DNA of 64,000 nt. It comes from CALESS01 sp041741455. Its GTDB lineage: Bacteria; Chloroflexota; Anaerolineae; Anaerolineales; Anaerolineaceae. This document shows positions 43,989-52,449 of the stretch, piece by piece. The stretch lies in the NCBI GenBank assembly GCA_041741455.1, contig JBGSJZ010000003.1, forward strand, positions 1 through 64,000. The letters run 5' to 3'. A program made the position numbers and the translations under genes. The notes under the pieces were generated by a model that was given only the letters and a program-made list of their open reading frames with translations, made no database searches and was not told where the DNA came from. The stretch's first letter is position 1. Each line of letters starts with the position of its first letter.

Positions 43989-46001
43989 TTATTTCAACAT
44001 TTCCAGGGCTGTTTTGACTACATTTTCAACAGAAAAGCCCAAGTTCTTGAAGATTTCACTGGCCGGGGCGGAAGCGCCATAGCGATCCAACCCGATGATT
44101 TGGCCCTGGTCACCGACCCAGCGGTGCCAGCCCTGCGAAACGCCTGCTTCAACCGCAATGCGGCGTGTCACAGCGGGTAGTAGGACAGAATCCCGGTAGG
44201 CCGGGTCTTGCTCGCTGAATAGTTCCCAGCTTGGGAAGGAAACCAGGCGCACACTGATACCCTTTTCGGCCAATTGCTTGCCGGCTCCGACGATCAACGG
44301 CACTTCCGAGCCGCTGGCCATCAGGATAATTTGTGGTTTGCCAGTCCCCAGGTCGGCCAGCACATACGCACCCTTGCGCACCCCTTCTTCGGAGGCGTAA
44401 AAACTGCGGTCCAGGGTGGGTAAGGCTTGGCGGGTCAGTGCCAGTAGGGTTGGCCGGTGCCGGTGCTCGATCGCAATCTTCCAGGCCACTCGTACTTCGT
44501 TGGCATCCGCCGGGCGCAAGGTGACCAGGTTGGGGATCGCTCGCAAGGCAGCCAGGTGTTCCACCGGTTGGTGGGTGGGCCCGTCTTCGCCCACCCCGAT
44601 GCTGTCATGCGTGAACACCCAGATCGAGCCCAGGTGGGAAAGTGCTGAAAGCCGGATGGGCGGGCGCATATAGTCCGAGAATACCAGGAAAGTTGCGCCA
44701 AATGGGATGAATCCGCCGTGGTACGAAAGGCCGTTGACGATCGAGCCCATGCCATGCTCGCGCACCCCAAAGTGCATGTTGCGCCCCGCTCGTCCTTCCT
44801 CATCAAATGAAAATGCCGGGGAGGCAGTCATCCAGGTATTGGTAGAGGGAGCCAGGTCAGCCGATCCGCCGAACAACTCGGGCAGCTTGGCTGCCAGGGC
44901 ATTGATCACTTTGCCGGACGAAGCCCGCGTGGCGACGCCTTTTTCATCCGCCGGGAACACCGGTAACTCGGCATCCCAGCCTGCGGCTAGTTTGCCAGCC
45001 AATCGCCGTTCCAGTTCAACTGCCAGTTCCGGGTATTCCGCCCGGTAGGCTTCAAAACGCTCTTTCCATTCGGTTTCGATGACTGCACCCTGGCCCACTG
45101 CCTGGCGGAAGAAAGGTAGTGATTCTTCCGGGATGAAGAAGCGCGGTTCCTTCGGCCAGCCGAGTTTTTCCTTGGCGCCATCCAGTTCCACATCTCCCGG
45201 CGGCTCGCCGTGGGCTTTTTCCGTGCCAGCCCGGGTCGGCAGGCCGTAGCCGATGATGTTGCGCACCATGATGATGGATGGTCGTGGGTCCGCCTTGGCC
45301 GTTTTAATGGCGGTGTCAATTGCTTCCACATCCAGGCCATCCGCCACATGTTGCACATGCCAGCCATATGCTTCAAAGCGTTTGCCACGGTTTTCGGTGA
45401 AAGCCATATCCGTGGAGCCTTCGATGGAAATGCGGTTATCATCGTAAAGATAAATCAGCTTGCCCAGGCGCAGGTGCCCGGCCAGTGAGGCTGCCTCAGC
45501 GGTGACACCTTCCATCAGGTCGCCGTCCGTGACGATGGCATACACGTAATGATTGATAATTTTATACCCGGGGCGGTTGAAAACTTTGGCCAGGTGTGCT
45601 TCGGCGATGGCCATCCCCACCCCATTAGCAAAACCCTGCCCAAGCGGGCCGGTGGTAGTTTCCACGCCGGGTGTCCAGCCAAATTCCGGGTGACCCGGGG
45701 TCAGGCTGCCCCACTGACGGAAGCGCCTAATTTCATCCAACGACAGCTCATAGCCGGTCAGGTGCAGCAGGCTGTACAGTAGCATCGAGCCGTGCCCGCC
45801 GGAGAGGATGAAACGGTCACGGTTCGCCCAGGTCGGGTTGGTCGGGTTGTGGCGCAGGTGGCGCGTCCAGATGGTGTAGGCCATCGGGGCGGTCCCCATC
45901 GGCAGGCCGGGGTGGCCGGACTTGGCCTGTTGAATCCCATCTGCAGACAAAAAGCGGATGGTATTGATCGCAAGGTTTTGGATTTCTTTGGTTTCTTTCA
46001 T
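43989..46001 (-). CDS. tkt: Transketolase
   Basis: 670 residues, normal length. The thiamine-diphosphate domain is clear: SGHPGLPMGTAPMAY near the start, GPLGQGFANGVGMAIAE, and the ThDP motif IVTDGDLMEGVTAEAASLAGHLRLGKLIYLYDDN. The pyrimidine domain has FGVREHGMGSIVNGLSYHGG and HDSIGVGEDGPTHQPVEHLAALRAIPN. With transaldolase it turns the ribulose 5-phosphate made by Gnd into fructose 6-phosphate and glyceraldehyde 3-phosphate. Confidence 0.97.
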   Translation of the reverse strand: MKETKEIQNLAINTIRFLSADGIQQAKSGHPGLPMGTAPMAYTIWTRHLRHNPTNPTWANRDRFILSGGHGSMLLYSLLHLTGYELSLDEIRRFRQWGSLTPGHPEFGWTPGVETTTGPLGQGFANGVGMAIAEAHLAKVFNRPGYKIINHYVYAIVTDGDLMEGVTAEAASLAGHLRLGKLIYLYDDNRISIEGSTDMAFTENRGKRFEAYGWHVQHVADGLDVEAIDTAIKTAKADPRPSIIMVRNIIGYGLPTRAGTEKAHGEPPGDVELDGAKEKLGWPKEPRFFIPEESLPFFRQAVGQGAVIETEWKERFEAYRAEYPELAVELERRLAGKLAAGWDAELPVFPADEKGVATRASSGKVINALAAKLPELFGGSADLAPSTNTWMTASPAFSFDEEGRAGRNMHFGVREHGMGSIVNGLSYHGGFIPFGATFLVFSDYMRPPIRLSALSHLGSIWVFTHDSIGVGEDGPTHQPVEHLAALRAIPNLVTLRPADANEVRVAWKIAIEHRHRPTLLALTRQALPTLDRSFYASEEGVRKGAYVLADLGTGKPQIILMASGSEVPLIVGAGKQLAEKGISVRLVSFPSWELFSEQDPAYRDSVLLPAVTRRIAVEAGVSQGWHRWVGDQGQIIGLDRYGASAPASEIFKNLGFSVENVVKTALEMLK

Positions 46002-46025
46002 GGCATTCCCTTGATAAAAACTAAA

Positions 46026-47411
46026 TTATTCCCACTGCGTGTGGAACACGCCTTCTTTATCCACCCGCCGGTAGGTGTGGGCACCGAAATAATCGCGCTG
46101 CGCCTGGGTCAGGTTGGCTGGCAGGATTTCGGATCGGTAGGCATCGAAATAAGCCAGGGATGCACTCACCGCCAGCATCGGGATGCCCAACCCCACACCC
46201 ACCTGGACCACCTCGCGCCAACCAGCTTGCCGGGATAGGATATCCTTGGAGAAAGTTTCATCCAGCAGCAGGTTGGGCAGATCCGGATTGCGGGTGAATG
46301 CCGCGGAAATATCGCCCAGCATACCAGCCCGAATGATACAGCCCGCCCGCCAGACCTTTACGATACGAGCCAAGTCTAAACCCCAATTGTACTCGGCTGA
46401 GGCCATTTTGAGTAAATTTAAGCCCTGGGCATAGGAGGTAATCTTGCTGGCATACAGTGCTTGTTCTGCCGCTGCGATCAAATGGGCTTTACCCCCGGTG
46501 AAATGACCAGCCTTGCCCAAAATGCGGGAGGCTGCACCCCGCTCGGTTTTAAGTGAAGAAATAAGTCTGCTCTCCACCGCCGCGTTGATCGTCGGGATGG
46601 CCGCGCCAATATCGAAGGAGTTTTGCGAGGCCCACTTGCCAGTGCCCTTCTGGGCAGCCTCATCCAGGATCAAATCCACCAGTGATTTCCCGGTTTCCTC
46701 ATCCAGGCGGGTCAATATGGCGGCGGTAATTTCGATCAGATAGGATTGCAGTACCTCTTGATTCCAACGGCCAAAAACTTCAGCTAATTCAGCATTGGAA
46801 ATGCCCGCACCACGGTGCAGCAGGTCGTAGATTTCGGCAATCAGTTGCATATCGCCGTATTCGATGCCGTTGTGTACCATCTTGACGTAATGTCCGGCCC
46901 CACCCGCTCCCATCCAGTCCACGCAGGCTTCGCCGTCCTTGGTTTTCGCAGATATGGCCTTGAACATTTTCTCAACCCGCGACCAGGCCTCATAAGTTCC
47001 GCCGGGCATCATGCTCGGCCCCCACAGGGCGCCGCTTTCCCCGCCGGAAACCCCCATGCCGATGAACATCAGGCCAGCCTGGGTCAATTCCTTGGCCCGC
47101 CGTTCGGTATCCAGGAAGAAGGAATTCCCTCCGTCGATGATCAGGTCGCCAGCCTGCAGGAAGGGTTTGAGAGAGGCAATGGCTGCATCCACCGGTGCGC
47201 CCGCCGGCACCATCAGGAACAGCACCCGGGGTGGGGTCAGGGCAGACGTTAACTCCTCCAGCGAGGTGACGACTTTGACATTAAAATCCTCCGGTAGTTT
47301 CGGATTTAGGTCAAAGCCGATCGGTGGAAATCCGTTGCGGGCAAAATTCTGAGCCAGGCTGCGTCCCATCACGCCCAGACCGAGAATGCCAAGTGAATAT
47401 TTGGGTTCCAT
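46026..47411 (-). CDS. gnd: 6-phosphogluconate dehydrogenase (decarboxylating)
   Basis: The start is placed at ATG 47411 (MEPKYSLGILGLGVMG), with GGAG eight bases upstream; the open frame to 47492 would overlap larA. 461 residues. The NADP/NAD Rossmann motif GLGVMGRSLAQN opens the protein; GMGVSGGESGALWGPSMMPGG and KMVHNGIEYGDMQ are the substrate motifs, with the catalytic Lys in the latter. The C-terminal tail (YFGAHTYRRVDKEGVFHTQW) is typical of the dimeric long form. It makes ribulose 5-phosphate and CO2 from 6-phosphogluconate. No glucose-6-phosphate dehydrogenase is nearby, so the 6-phosphogluconate here probably comes from gluconate. Confidence 0.97.
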   Translation of the reverse strand: MEPKYSLGILGLGVMGRSLAQNFARNGFPPIGFDLNPKLPEDFNVKVVTSLEELTSALTPPRVLFLMVPAGAPVDAAIASLKPFLQAGDLIIDGGNSFFLDTERRAKELTQAGLMFIGMGVSGGESGALWGPSMMPGGTYEAWSRVEKMFKAISAKTKDGEACVDWMGAGGAGHYVKMVHNGIEYGDMQLIAEIYDLLHRGAGISNAELAEVFGRWNQEVLQSYLIEITAAILTRLDEETGKSLVDLILDEAAQKGTGKWASQNSFDIGAAIPTINAAVESRLISSLKTERGAASRILGKAGHFTGGKAHLIAAAEQALYASKITSYAQGLNLLKMASAEYNWGLDLARIVKVWRAGCIIRAGMLGDISAAFTRNPDLPNLLLDETFSKDILSRQAGWREVVQVGVGLGIPMLAVSASLAYFDAYRSEILPANLTQAQRDYFGAHTYRRVDKEGVFHTQWE

Positions 47412-47433
47412 ATTTTTTTCTCCGAAAGAGACA

Positions 47434-48723
47434 TCAACTGTGATTATTGTTAATTTTACCCGGTGTTCCAGGTACTCGATAAAGGATTTCACCGGCTTTG
47501 GGCACGTAAAGAATCCCTTCTTCTTCCCGGTTCTGCCAGTCTCGCATGTCGATTTTGGTCGGGTCCAGGTAACCCAAGTTCAGGCGGGCACAATCTTCCG
47601 CTGAAACCTTGCTGGCCAGGATGACTCGCACATTTGGCTTTTCGACCCCATTTTCCATGACCCCGGAGCCGCGCACGTGGGTGCTGTGCGCCAGCACGCC
47701 CAGCGGGATGTGTTTAAATCGATCCCAGTTATTCAGAAAATAGGGCAAGCAGTGGTAACCAACTTCGTAGATAAATTTTCCATGCACATGGCTGATCGCA
47801 TCCAGGTGCGGGGCGTAGATGATCACTTCGCCACCGACTGCCACCGCCGGTTCCAGCTTGTACATAGCCTTGGCTGCGGTCCATAAGTCGTCGTACATGA
47901 CCGGGGCGCACGAGAGCACCCGTTGGAAGGGTTTTTCCACCCAATGGATGTGGCGCTGTGCGGAGAAATCAGCTGCAACACTCCAGGCATCCAACAAGTC
48001 GCCCACCACCAGGCCTGCCAAATCGTGGTCTTCCACCAGCAGTGCAACCAGCGTTACCGGGGTTTTCAGGCGGCTGGCGGCAGCGTGGATCATGGCCCGC
48101 ACCGGTGTGTCTTTGATGCCGATCGTCCCAACCACCCCAGCCAACGCCCCCAACCAATGGGTGGCGTTGATCATATCCGGCCCGGAGATGCCGGGGAATA
48201 AGTACTTGGCGCCGCCCGAAAAACCAACCACTTCGTGCGGGAAGGTCGGGCCGACGATCAGGATCTGGTCATATTCCAGCGCCAGCTTGTTGATCCGGAT
48301 CACCACTTCTTCCGGCAGCGAGGGATGCCAGTTGGCTCCGGCAATTTGCCGGATTTCATCCTTGTCCATCACGCCCAGCGAGACCAACATGGTTGGATCA
48401 TCCCAGGCATGGTTCAGCAAGCCAATGTGTCTGAATTTTGTCCTGTGTTCTTCAGTTGAGATACCTACCAGGTGATTTAAAGCTTCTTCCGACATGGCGG
48501 GGTGCGTCCCCAGCGCCACCAGGAAATCCAACTGGCGTACGTCACTCAAAATCTCCACTACCATCCGGAACAATTGTGGCAGAGGCAGAGAGCGGGTGTG
48601 ATCTGGAATCAATACCAGTACTTTTTGCCCCGTGAACTTCCCGACCAACCCCTCTAGAAGAGTTTTCTGGATGGCTTCTTGATCGAGAATTCCGACCGGT
48701 GTATATTGTTGAGAATAAATCAT
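47434..48723 (-). CDS. LarA-family nickel-dependent 2-hydroxyacid racemase/epimerase (DUF2088), possible gluconate/mannonate 2-epimerase
   Basis: 429 residues, the length of LarA. Residues of the lactate racemase active site are visible: DHTR at 41-44, His74 (ALGTHPAM), His163 and Lys173 (PHEVVGFSGGAKYLFPGISG; Lys carries the nickel-pincer nucleotide in LarA) and His189 (INATHW). LarA proteins swap the configuration at C2 of 2-hydroxyacids; from memory, one described group acts as D-gluconate 2-epimerase (gluconate/mannonate). The neighbours are 39 bp upstream a mannonate-forming dehydrogenase and 22 bp downstream Gnd, so mannonate to gluconate would link them exactly. That substrate is inference. 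The cofactor genes larB, larC and larE are not in the window. Confidence 0.85.
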   Translation of the reverse strand: MIYSQQYTPVGILDQEAIQKTLLEGLVGKFTGQKVLVLIPDHTRSLPLPQLFRMVVEILSDVRQLDFLVALGTHPAMSEEALNHLVGISTEEHRTKFRHIGLLNHAWDDPTMLVSLGVMDKDEIRQIAGANWHPSLPEEVVIRINKLALEYDQILIVGPTFPHEVVGFSGGAKYLFPGISGPDMINATHWLGALAGVVGTIGIKDTPVRAMIHAAASRLKTPVTLVALLVEDHDLAGLVVGDLLDAWSVAADFSAQRHIHWVEKPFQRVLSCAPVMYDDLWTAAKAMYKLEPAVAVGGEVIIYAPHLDAISHVHGKFIYEVGYHCLPYFLNNWDRFKHIPLGVLAHSTHVRGSGVMENGVEKPNVRVILASKVSAEDCARLNLGYLDPTKIDMRDWQNREEEGILYVPKAGEILYRVPGTPGKINNNHS

Positions 48724-48762
48724 TGTTGCTGGTCCTTATCCGTCACAAGTCAAACTCAGATG

Positions 48763-49599
48763 TTATACACCACTATAAGCGGAGAAGCCGCCGTCCACCG
48801 GGATGATGATACCGGTGACAAACGCCGAGGCGGATGACATCAGCCACAAGACAGCGCCGTCCAAATCTTCCGGGTTGCCGAAACGCCCCATCGGGGTGTG
48901 ATCAATTATCTTTTGCCCGCGGGCGGAAAGTGCACCGGTTTCAGCGTCGGTCAACAGGTAACGATTTTGCTCGGTTAGGAAGAAACCCGGCGCAATCGCA
49001 TTGACCCGGATGCGTGGGGAATATTCCTGTGCCATGTGCACGGCCAGCCACTGGGTGAAGTTGCTGGCGCCAGCCTTGGCTGCCGAATAGGCCGGGATGC
49101 GGGTCAGGGGTCGGTAGGCGTTCATCGAGGAGATATTCAGAATGACGCCTTCTTTGCGCTCCGCCATGTGCCGGCCGATGATTTGCGAAGGGATGATCGT
49201 TCCCATCAGGTTGAGGTCGAACACCCAGCGCAGGGCATCAGTGGAGAGGTCGAAGAAAGATCTGTCGGCGTTGGTGGATGCATCCGGTTTGTTGCCTCCG
49301 GCACCGTTGATCAGCCCATCGATCTTGTTATACTCAGCCAGGATTTGATCTACGGTCGCTTGAACGCTTTCCGGCTGCAGCACGTTCCCCTGTACGGCCA
49401 GCGGGCGCCCTCCACCCGGCATCGACTTAAGTTCTTTCACGGTCTCCTCGGCCGCGGCCAGATTGTAATCCATGATCACCACGTCAGCTCCGCACTGGGC
49501 CAGTGCCCGGGCCATTCCGCTACCCAAAATGCCAGCCCCGCCCGTGATGACAATAACCTGGCCGCTAAAATCATATGCTTTACTAAAATCTGATGGCAT
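48763..49599 (-). CDS. uxuB: Fructuronate reductase / D-mannonate oxidoreductase, SDR type
   Basis: 278 residues, the same length as Bacillus subtilis UxuB (YjmF), which it closely resembles in wording. SDR features: TGGAGILGSGMA nucleotide motif at 19-30, NGAGG at 98-102, Ser157/158, Tyr171 and Lys175 (YSAAK) as catalytic residues. The segment IRVNAIAPGFFLTEQNRYLL and the ending PVDGGFSAYSGV are typical of this subfamily. It reduces D-fructuronate to D-mannonate with NAD(P)H. It follows uxaC by 85 bp. A 2-keto-3-deoxygluconate or gluconate 5-dehydrogenase role is less likely given uxaC next door. Confidence 0.88.
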   Translation of the reverse strand: MPSDFSKAYDFSGQVIVITGGAGILGSGMARALAQCGADVVIMDYNLAAAEETVKELKSMPGGGRPLAVQGNVLQPESVQATVDQILAEYNKIDGLINGAGGNKPDASTNADRSFFDLSTDALRWVFDLNLMGTIIPSQIIGRHMAERKEGVILNISSMNAYRPLTRIPAYSAAKAGASNFTQWLAVHMAQEYSPRIRVNAIAPGFFLTEQNRYLLTDAETGALSARGQKIIDHTPMGRFGNPEDLDGAVLWLMSSASAFVTGIIIPVDGGFSAYSGV

Positions 49600-49684
49600 T
49601 ATCTTCTCTCCAAGGTTTTTAAGTACTTTTGTTGTAAGTATCTTATCTGCGTTTATCTGCGGATAAAGTCGTGATGGTTTTCAT
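49600..49684. repeat. Spacer carrying the 'ATCTGCGTTTATCTGCGG' word repeat
   Basis: The uxuB-uxaC spacer includes TTATCTGCGTTTATCTGCGG (about 49645-49664), a short imperfect tandem of ATCTGCG units. Similar words occur at about 58450-58482. The uxuB ribosome site (GGAGAG) lies at the other end of the spacer. Confidence 0.5.
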
Positions 49685-51070
49685 TTAAAGGTGATACGCT
49701 TTTTTCGCCAGCTCGACCGCCAGCTCGGCCATCATGCTTTCAGCATCCTCCCGGTCAATCATACCCCGCACCAGCGAACCGGCCAGCCAGTTAGCGCAGG
49801 CCCGCCGCCAGACATCATGCCGGGCCGGTATGGATAACAAAGCCCGGGTATCGTCCACAAACCCGGTGGTGTTGTACAGTCCGGTTGTTTCCATGACCTG
49901 GTCCAGGTAGCGCCGCATGCCGTTCCAGGAATCGTTGAACCACCAGGGCGCGCCAAGTTTAACCGCCGGGTAGGCCCCGGCCAGCGGAGCCAGTTCGCGG
50001 GTGTAGGTCGATTCATCCAGGGTGAACAGGATCAGGGTAAAGTTGGGATGATTGCCGAAGCGGTCCAGCAGGGGTTTCAGCCGGCGGGTGTATTCAGTCC
50101 GCACCGGGATATCGAAGCCCTTGTCCGGGCCGAACTCGGCCATCACCTGGGGATTGTGGTTGCGGAAGACCCCGGCGTGCAGCTGCATCACCAGGCCGTC
50201 CTCCACGCTCATCCGTGCCATCTCGGTCAGCATATGGGCGGAAAATTGTACAGCATCCCCGGGTTCGACCTGACCGCGCAGGGCCTTTTGAAAAATGTAC
50301 TCCATCTCAGAATCTGACAGCCAGGCTGTATAGGGTTGGGCGGGTGAAAAATCGCAAGCGGTGGCGCCCAGGGCTTTGAACTCAGCCCGGCGCTGCTCCA
50401 GGGCCTGCAGGAAGGCTTTGAAACTGCCAATCCCGATCCCGCTTAATTGGCCGAGGAGCTGGATGTTCTCCAGCCAGCCGTCCGCCTCCAGGTTGATCAG
50501 GTTGTCCGGCCGGAAAGTTGGCAAGATTCGCCCTTCCCAGCCCGAGTCGCGGATCGCCCGGTGATGCTCCAGGCGGTCGGTGGCTGCGTCGGTGGTTGCC
50601 AGGGCGGCAATGTTGAACTTCTGAAACAGCAAACGGGGTGAATATTCTGGTGACGCCAGGGCCTCTTCCACCCGGTCGTAAATTCGGTCAGCCGATTCAA
50701 CGGTAAGTTTTTCCTCCACCCCGAAGGCAGATACCAGCTCGTGGGTTAACCAGATCCCGGATGGGGTGCCGCGATACAGGTGAAAATAGGCCGCAAACAG
50801 GCGCCACACCTGGCGCGGGTCTTGCCTGGAGAGAATTTGGTGATAGGGCAAACCCTGCGAATACAGCATGCGCAGGACGTAATGATCCGGCTGGATCAAT
50901 AATTCCACCGGGTTGCCAAAACGGTAGAGCGGGTCGCTGAAGAGAGCTGGATCGACATGGCTATGAGGGGAGTAGATCGGCAGGCCCCTGGCAAGGAAGT
51001 AAAGATCCATCGCCAGGGATTTTTGCTGGGGTTCCGGGTCAAAAAAACGATCAGGGTTAAGATTCATCAT
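49685..51070 (-). CDS. uxaC: Glucuronate/galacturonate isomerase
   Basis: 461 residues (E. coli UxaC 470). The amidohydrolase-like metal motif is His36-x-His38 in IYSPHSHVDPALFSDP. Other family stretches are GTPSGIWLTHELVSAFGV, NIAALATTDAATDRLEHH, VMQLHAGVFRNHN and WWFNDSWNGMRRYLDQVMETTGLYN. It isomerises D-glucuronate to D-fructuronate or galacturonate to tagaturonate. Start: ATG 51070, with a second ATG next to it and no clear Shine-Dalgarno sequence. It is the first gene of the minus-strand operon; a TATACT box lies upstream near 51145. Confidence 0.96.
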   Translation of the reverse strand: MMNLNPDRFFDPEPQQKSLAMDLYFLARGLPIYSPHSHVDPALFSDPLYRFGNPVELLIQPDHYVLRMLYSQGLPYHQILSRQDPRQVWRLFAAYFHLYRGTPSGIWLTHELVSAFGVEEKLTVESADRIYDRVEEALASPEYSPRLLFQKFNIAALATTDAATDRLEHHRAIRDSGWEGRILPTFRPDNLINLEADGWLENIQLLGQLSGIGIGSFKAFLQALEQRRAEFKALGATACDFSPAQPYTAWLSDSEMEYIFQKALRGQVEPGDAVQFSAHMLTEMARMSVEDGLVMQLHAGVFRNHNPQVMAEFGPDKGFDIPVRTEYTRRLKPLLDRFGNHPNFTLILFTLDESTYTRELAPLAGAYPAVKLGAPWWFNDSWNGMRRYLDQVMETTGLYNTTGFVDDTRALLSIPARHDVWRRACANWLAGSLVRGMIDREDAESMMAELAVELAKKAYHL

Positions 51071-51244
51071 GAGACTGGATTACCTGTATATGAATATTTC
51101 AAAAAGACTTACAGGATGTTCGTGCATTCAAGCTTTGAAAAGTATAATGGATAATGATGGAGATGGCTAAAGGAATCGCGGAAATTTCTCACGAGGTTTT
51201 TAGTCTCTATCCATATTATGCTATATCTCTTGAGGTGACAACGA

Positions 51245-52327
51245 ATGGACCTTGGCCTGAACATCCCCCAAACCGCAACCCTGGATTTTCTCTCCCTCGG
51301 AGCACTAAATCATCGCGTTGACTCTGGCATCATTCCCTTCCGCAAAGCTACCCAGTGGACGGTACACCCCAGCGGTGGAGAATATAACGTTGCCGCTAAC
51401 CTGTCCGATTGTTTTCGTTTACGGACGGGGATCGTCTCTGCCATGGTGGATTATCCGATTGGCGATTTGATCGCCGAGCGGGTGCGGACCATGGGTATCA
51501 AGCCTTTCTATAAATACTTCACCCATAATGGCGTCAACGGCCCTAATATGGCTACCATCTATAGCGACCAGGGGCACGGCATGCGCGCTCCGGTGGTTTT
51601 TTACAACAGGGCTAACGAGGCGGCTGCCTTGCTCCAACCTGGCGACTTTGATTGGAATGCGATTCTCTCAGAAGGGGTGCGCTGGTTGCACAGCGGAGGC
51701 ATTTTCGCCTCGCTCTCGGAATCGACCGGTGATGTGATCATCGAGGCCATGCAGGCTGCCAAGACTGCTGGTGCAGTCACTTCCTTCGACTTAAACTACC
51801 GCGCCAAGCTCTGGAACATCTGGGGTGGGGAATCCCGTGCCCAATCGGTCATCCGCCAGATTGTGGAAAATGTGGATGTGCTGGTCGGCAATGAAGAAGA
51901 CCTGCAGCTTGGTCTGGGGATCCCCGGGCCAAAGGTTGCAGCCAAATCCAAGCTCGACCCGAGTGTCTTCTTCGGTATGATTGACCAGGTGCTGGAGAAG
52001 TATCCGCAGATCAAGGTGGTAGCCACTACCCTGCGCGAGGTGCACTCCACCAATCGGCATAGCTGGGGTGCTGTCGCCTGGATCAATGGGCAAACCTATG
52101 TTTCTCCCACCGCTGAGCTGGATGTTTATGACCGGGTGGGCGGTGGGGATGGCTTTGCGGCTGGTTTGTTCTTCGGTTTGCTGACCGGTGAGCAGCCCCA
52201 GGAAGCTGTCAACCTGGGCTGGGCCCACGGGGCACTGATCACGACTTTCCCCGGCGACACCACCATGGCCACCCTCGATCAGGTCCGGACCTTTGCCAGG
52301 GGCGGCTCCGCTCGCATCCAACGCTAA
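51245..52327 (+). CDS. PfkB-family sugar/aldonate kinase
   Basis: 360 residues, somewhat longer than typical KdgK (310-340). PfkB features: GGEYNVAANL at 44-53, FDLNYRAKLW at 181-190 and the anion-hole/base motif VGGGDGFAAG at 298-307 with catalytic Asp302. GAGD is replaced by GGGD. DxNYRxxLW is common in 2-keto-3-deoxygluconate kinases, so KdgK is the standard call. But no dehydratase making KDG and no KDPG aldolase are in this cluster, whereas Gnd is; gluconate as substrate would complete the local pathway. It is divergent from uxaC across a 174 bp spacer and has GAGGTGAC as ribosome site. Confidence 0.8.
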   Translation: MDLGLNIPQTATLDFLSLGALNHRVDSGIIPFRKATQWTVHPSGGEYNVAANLSDCFRLRTGIVSAMVDYPIGDLIAERVRTMGIKPFYKYFTHNGVNGPNMATIYSDQGHGMRAPVVFYNRANEAAALLQPGDFDWNAILSEGVRWLHSGGIFASLSESTGDVIIEAMQAAKTAGAVTSFDLNYRAKLWNIWGGESRAQSVIRQIVENVDVLVGNEEDLQLGLGIPGPKVAAKSKLDPSVFFGMIDQVLEKYPQIKVVATTLREVHSTNRHSWGAVAWINGQTYVSPTAELDVYDRVGGGDGFAAGLFFGLLTGEQPQEAVNLGWAHGALITTFPGDTTMATLDQVRTFARGGSARIQR

Positions 52328-52449
52328 ATATTTCCCTTCACGCCTGAATCTCCAAACCAGGCTGGTGGTACAAGAGTTTTTCATCTGTGTCATCTCCCCG
52401 AGCGGGGACAATGTGTGATATCTGTGGTTTCTTGTGAAATGGAGGAAAG
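52328..52449. other. Spacer before pgm with TCTGTG word repeats
   Basis: It contains CATCTGTGTCATCTCC, a small TCCCC/GGGGA hairpin, and ATATCTGTGGTTTCTTGTG before the pgm ribosome site (GGAGG). These are degenerate copies of the same repetitive wording seen before pgi and uxuB. Confidence 0.4.
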
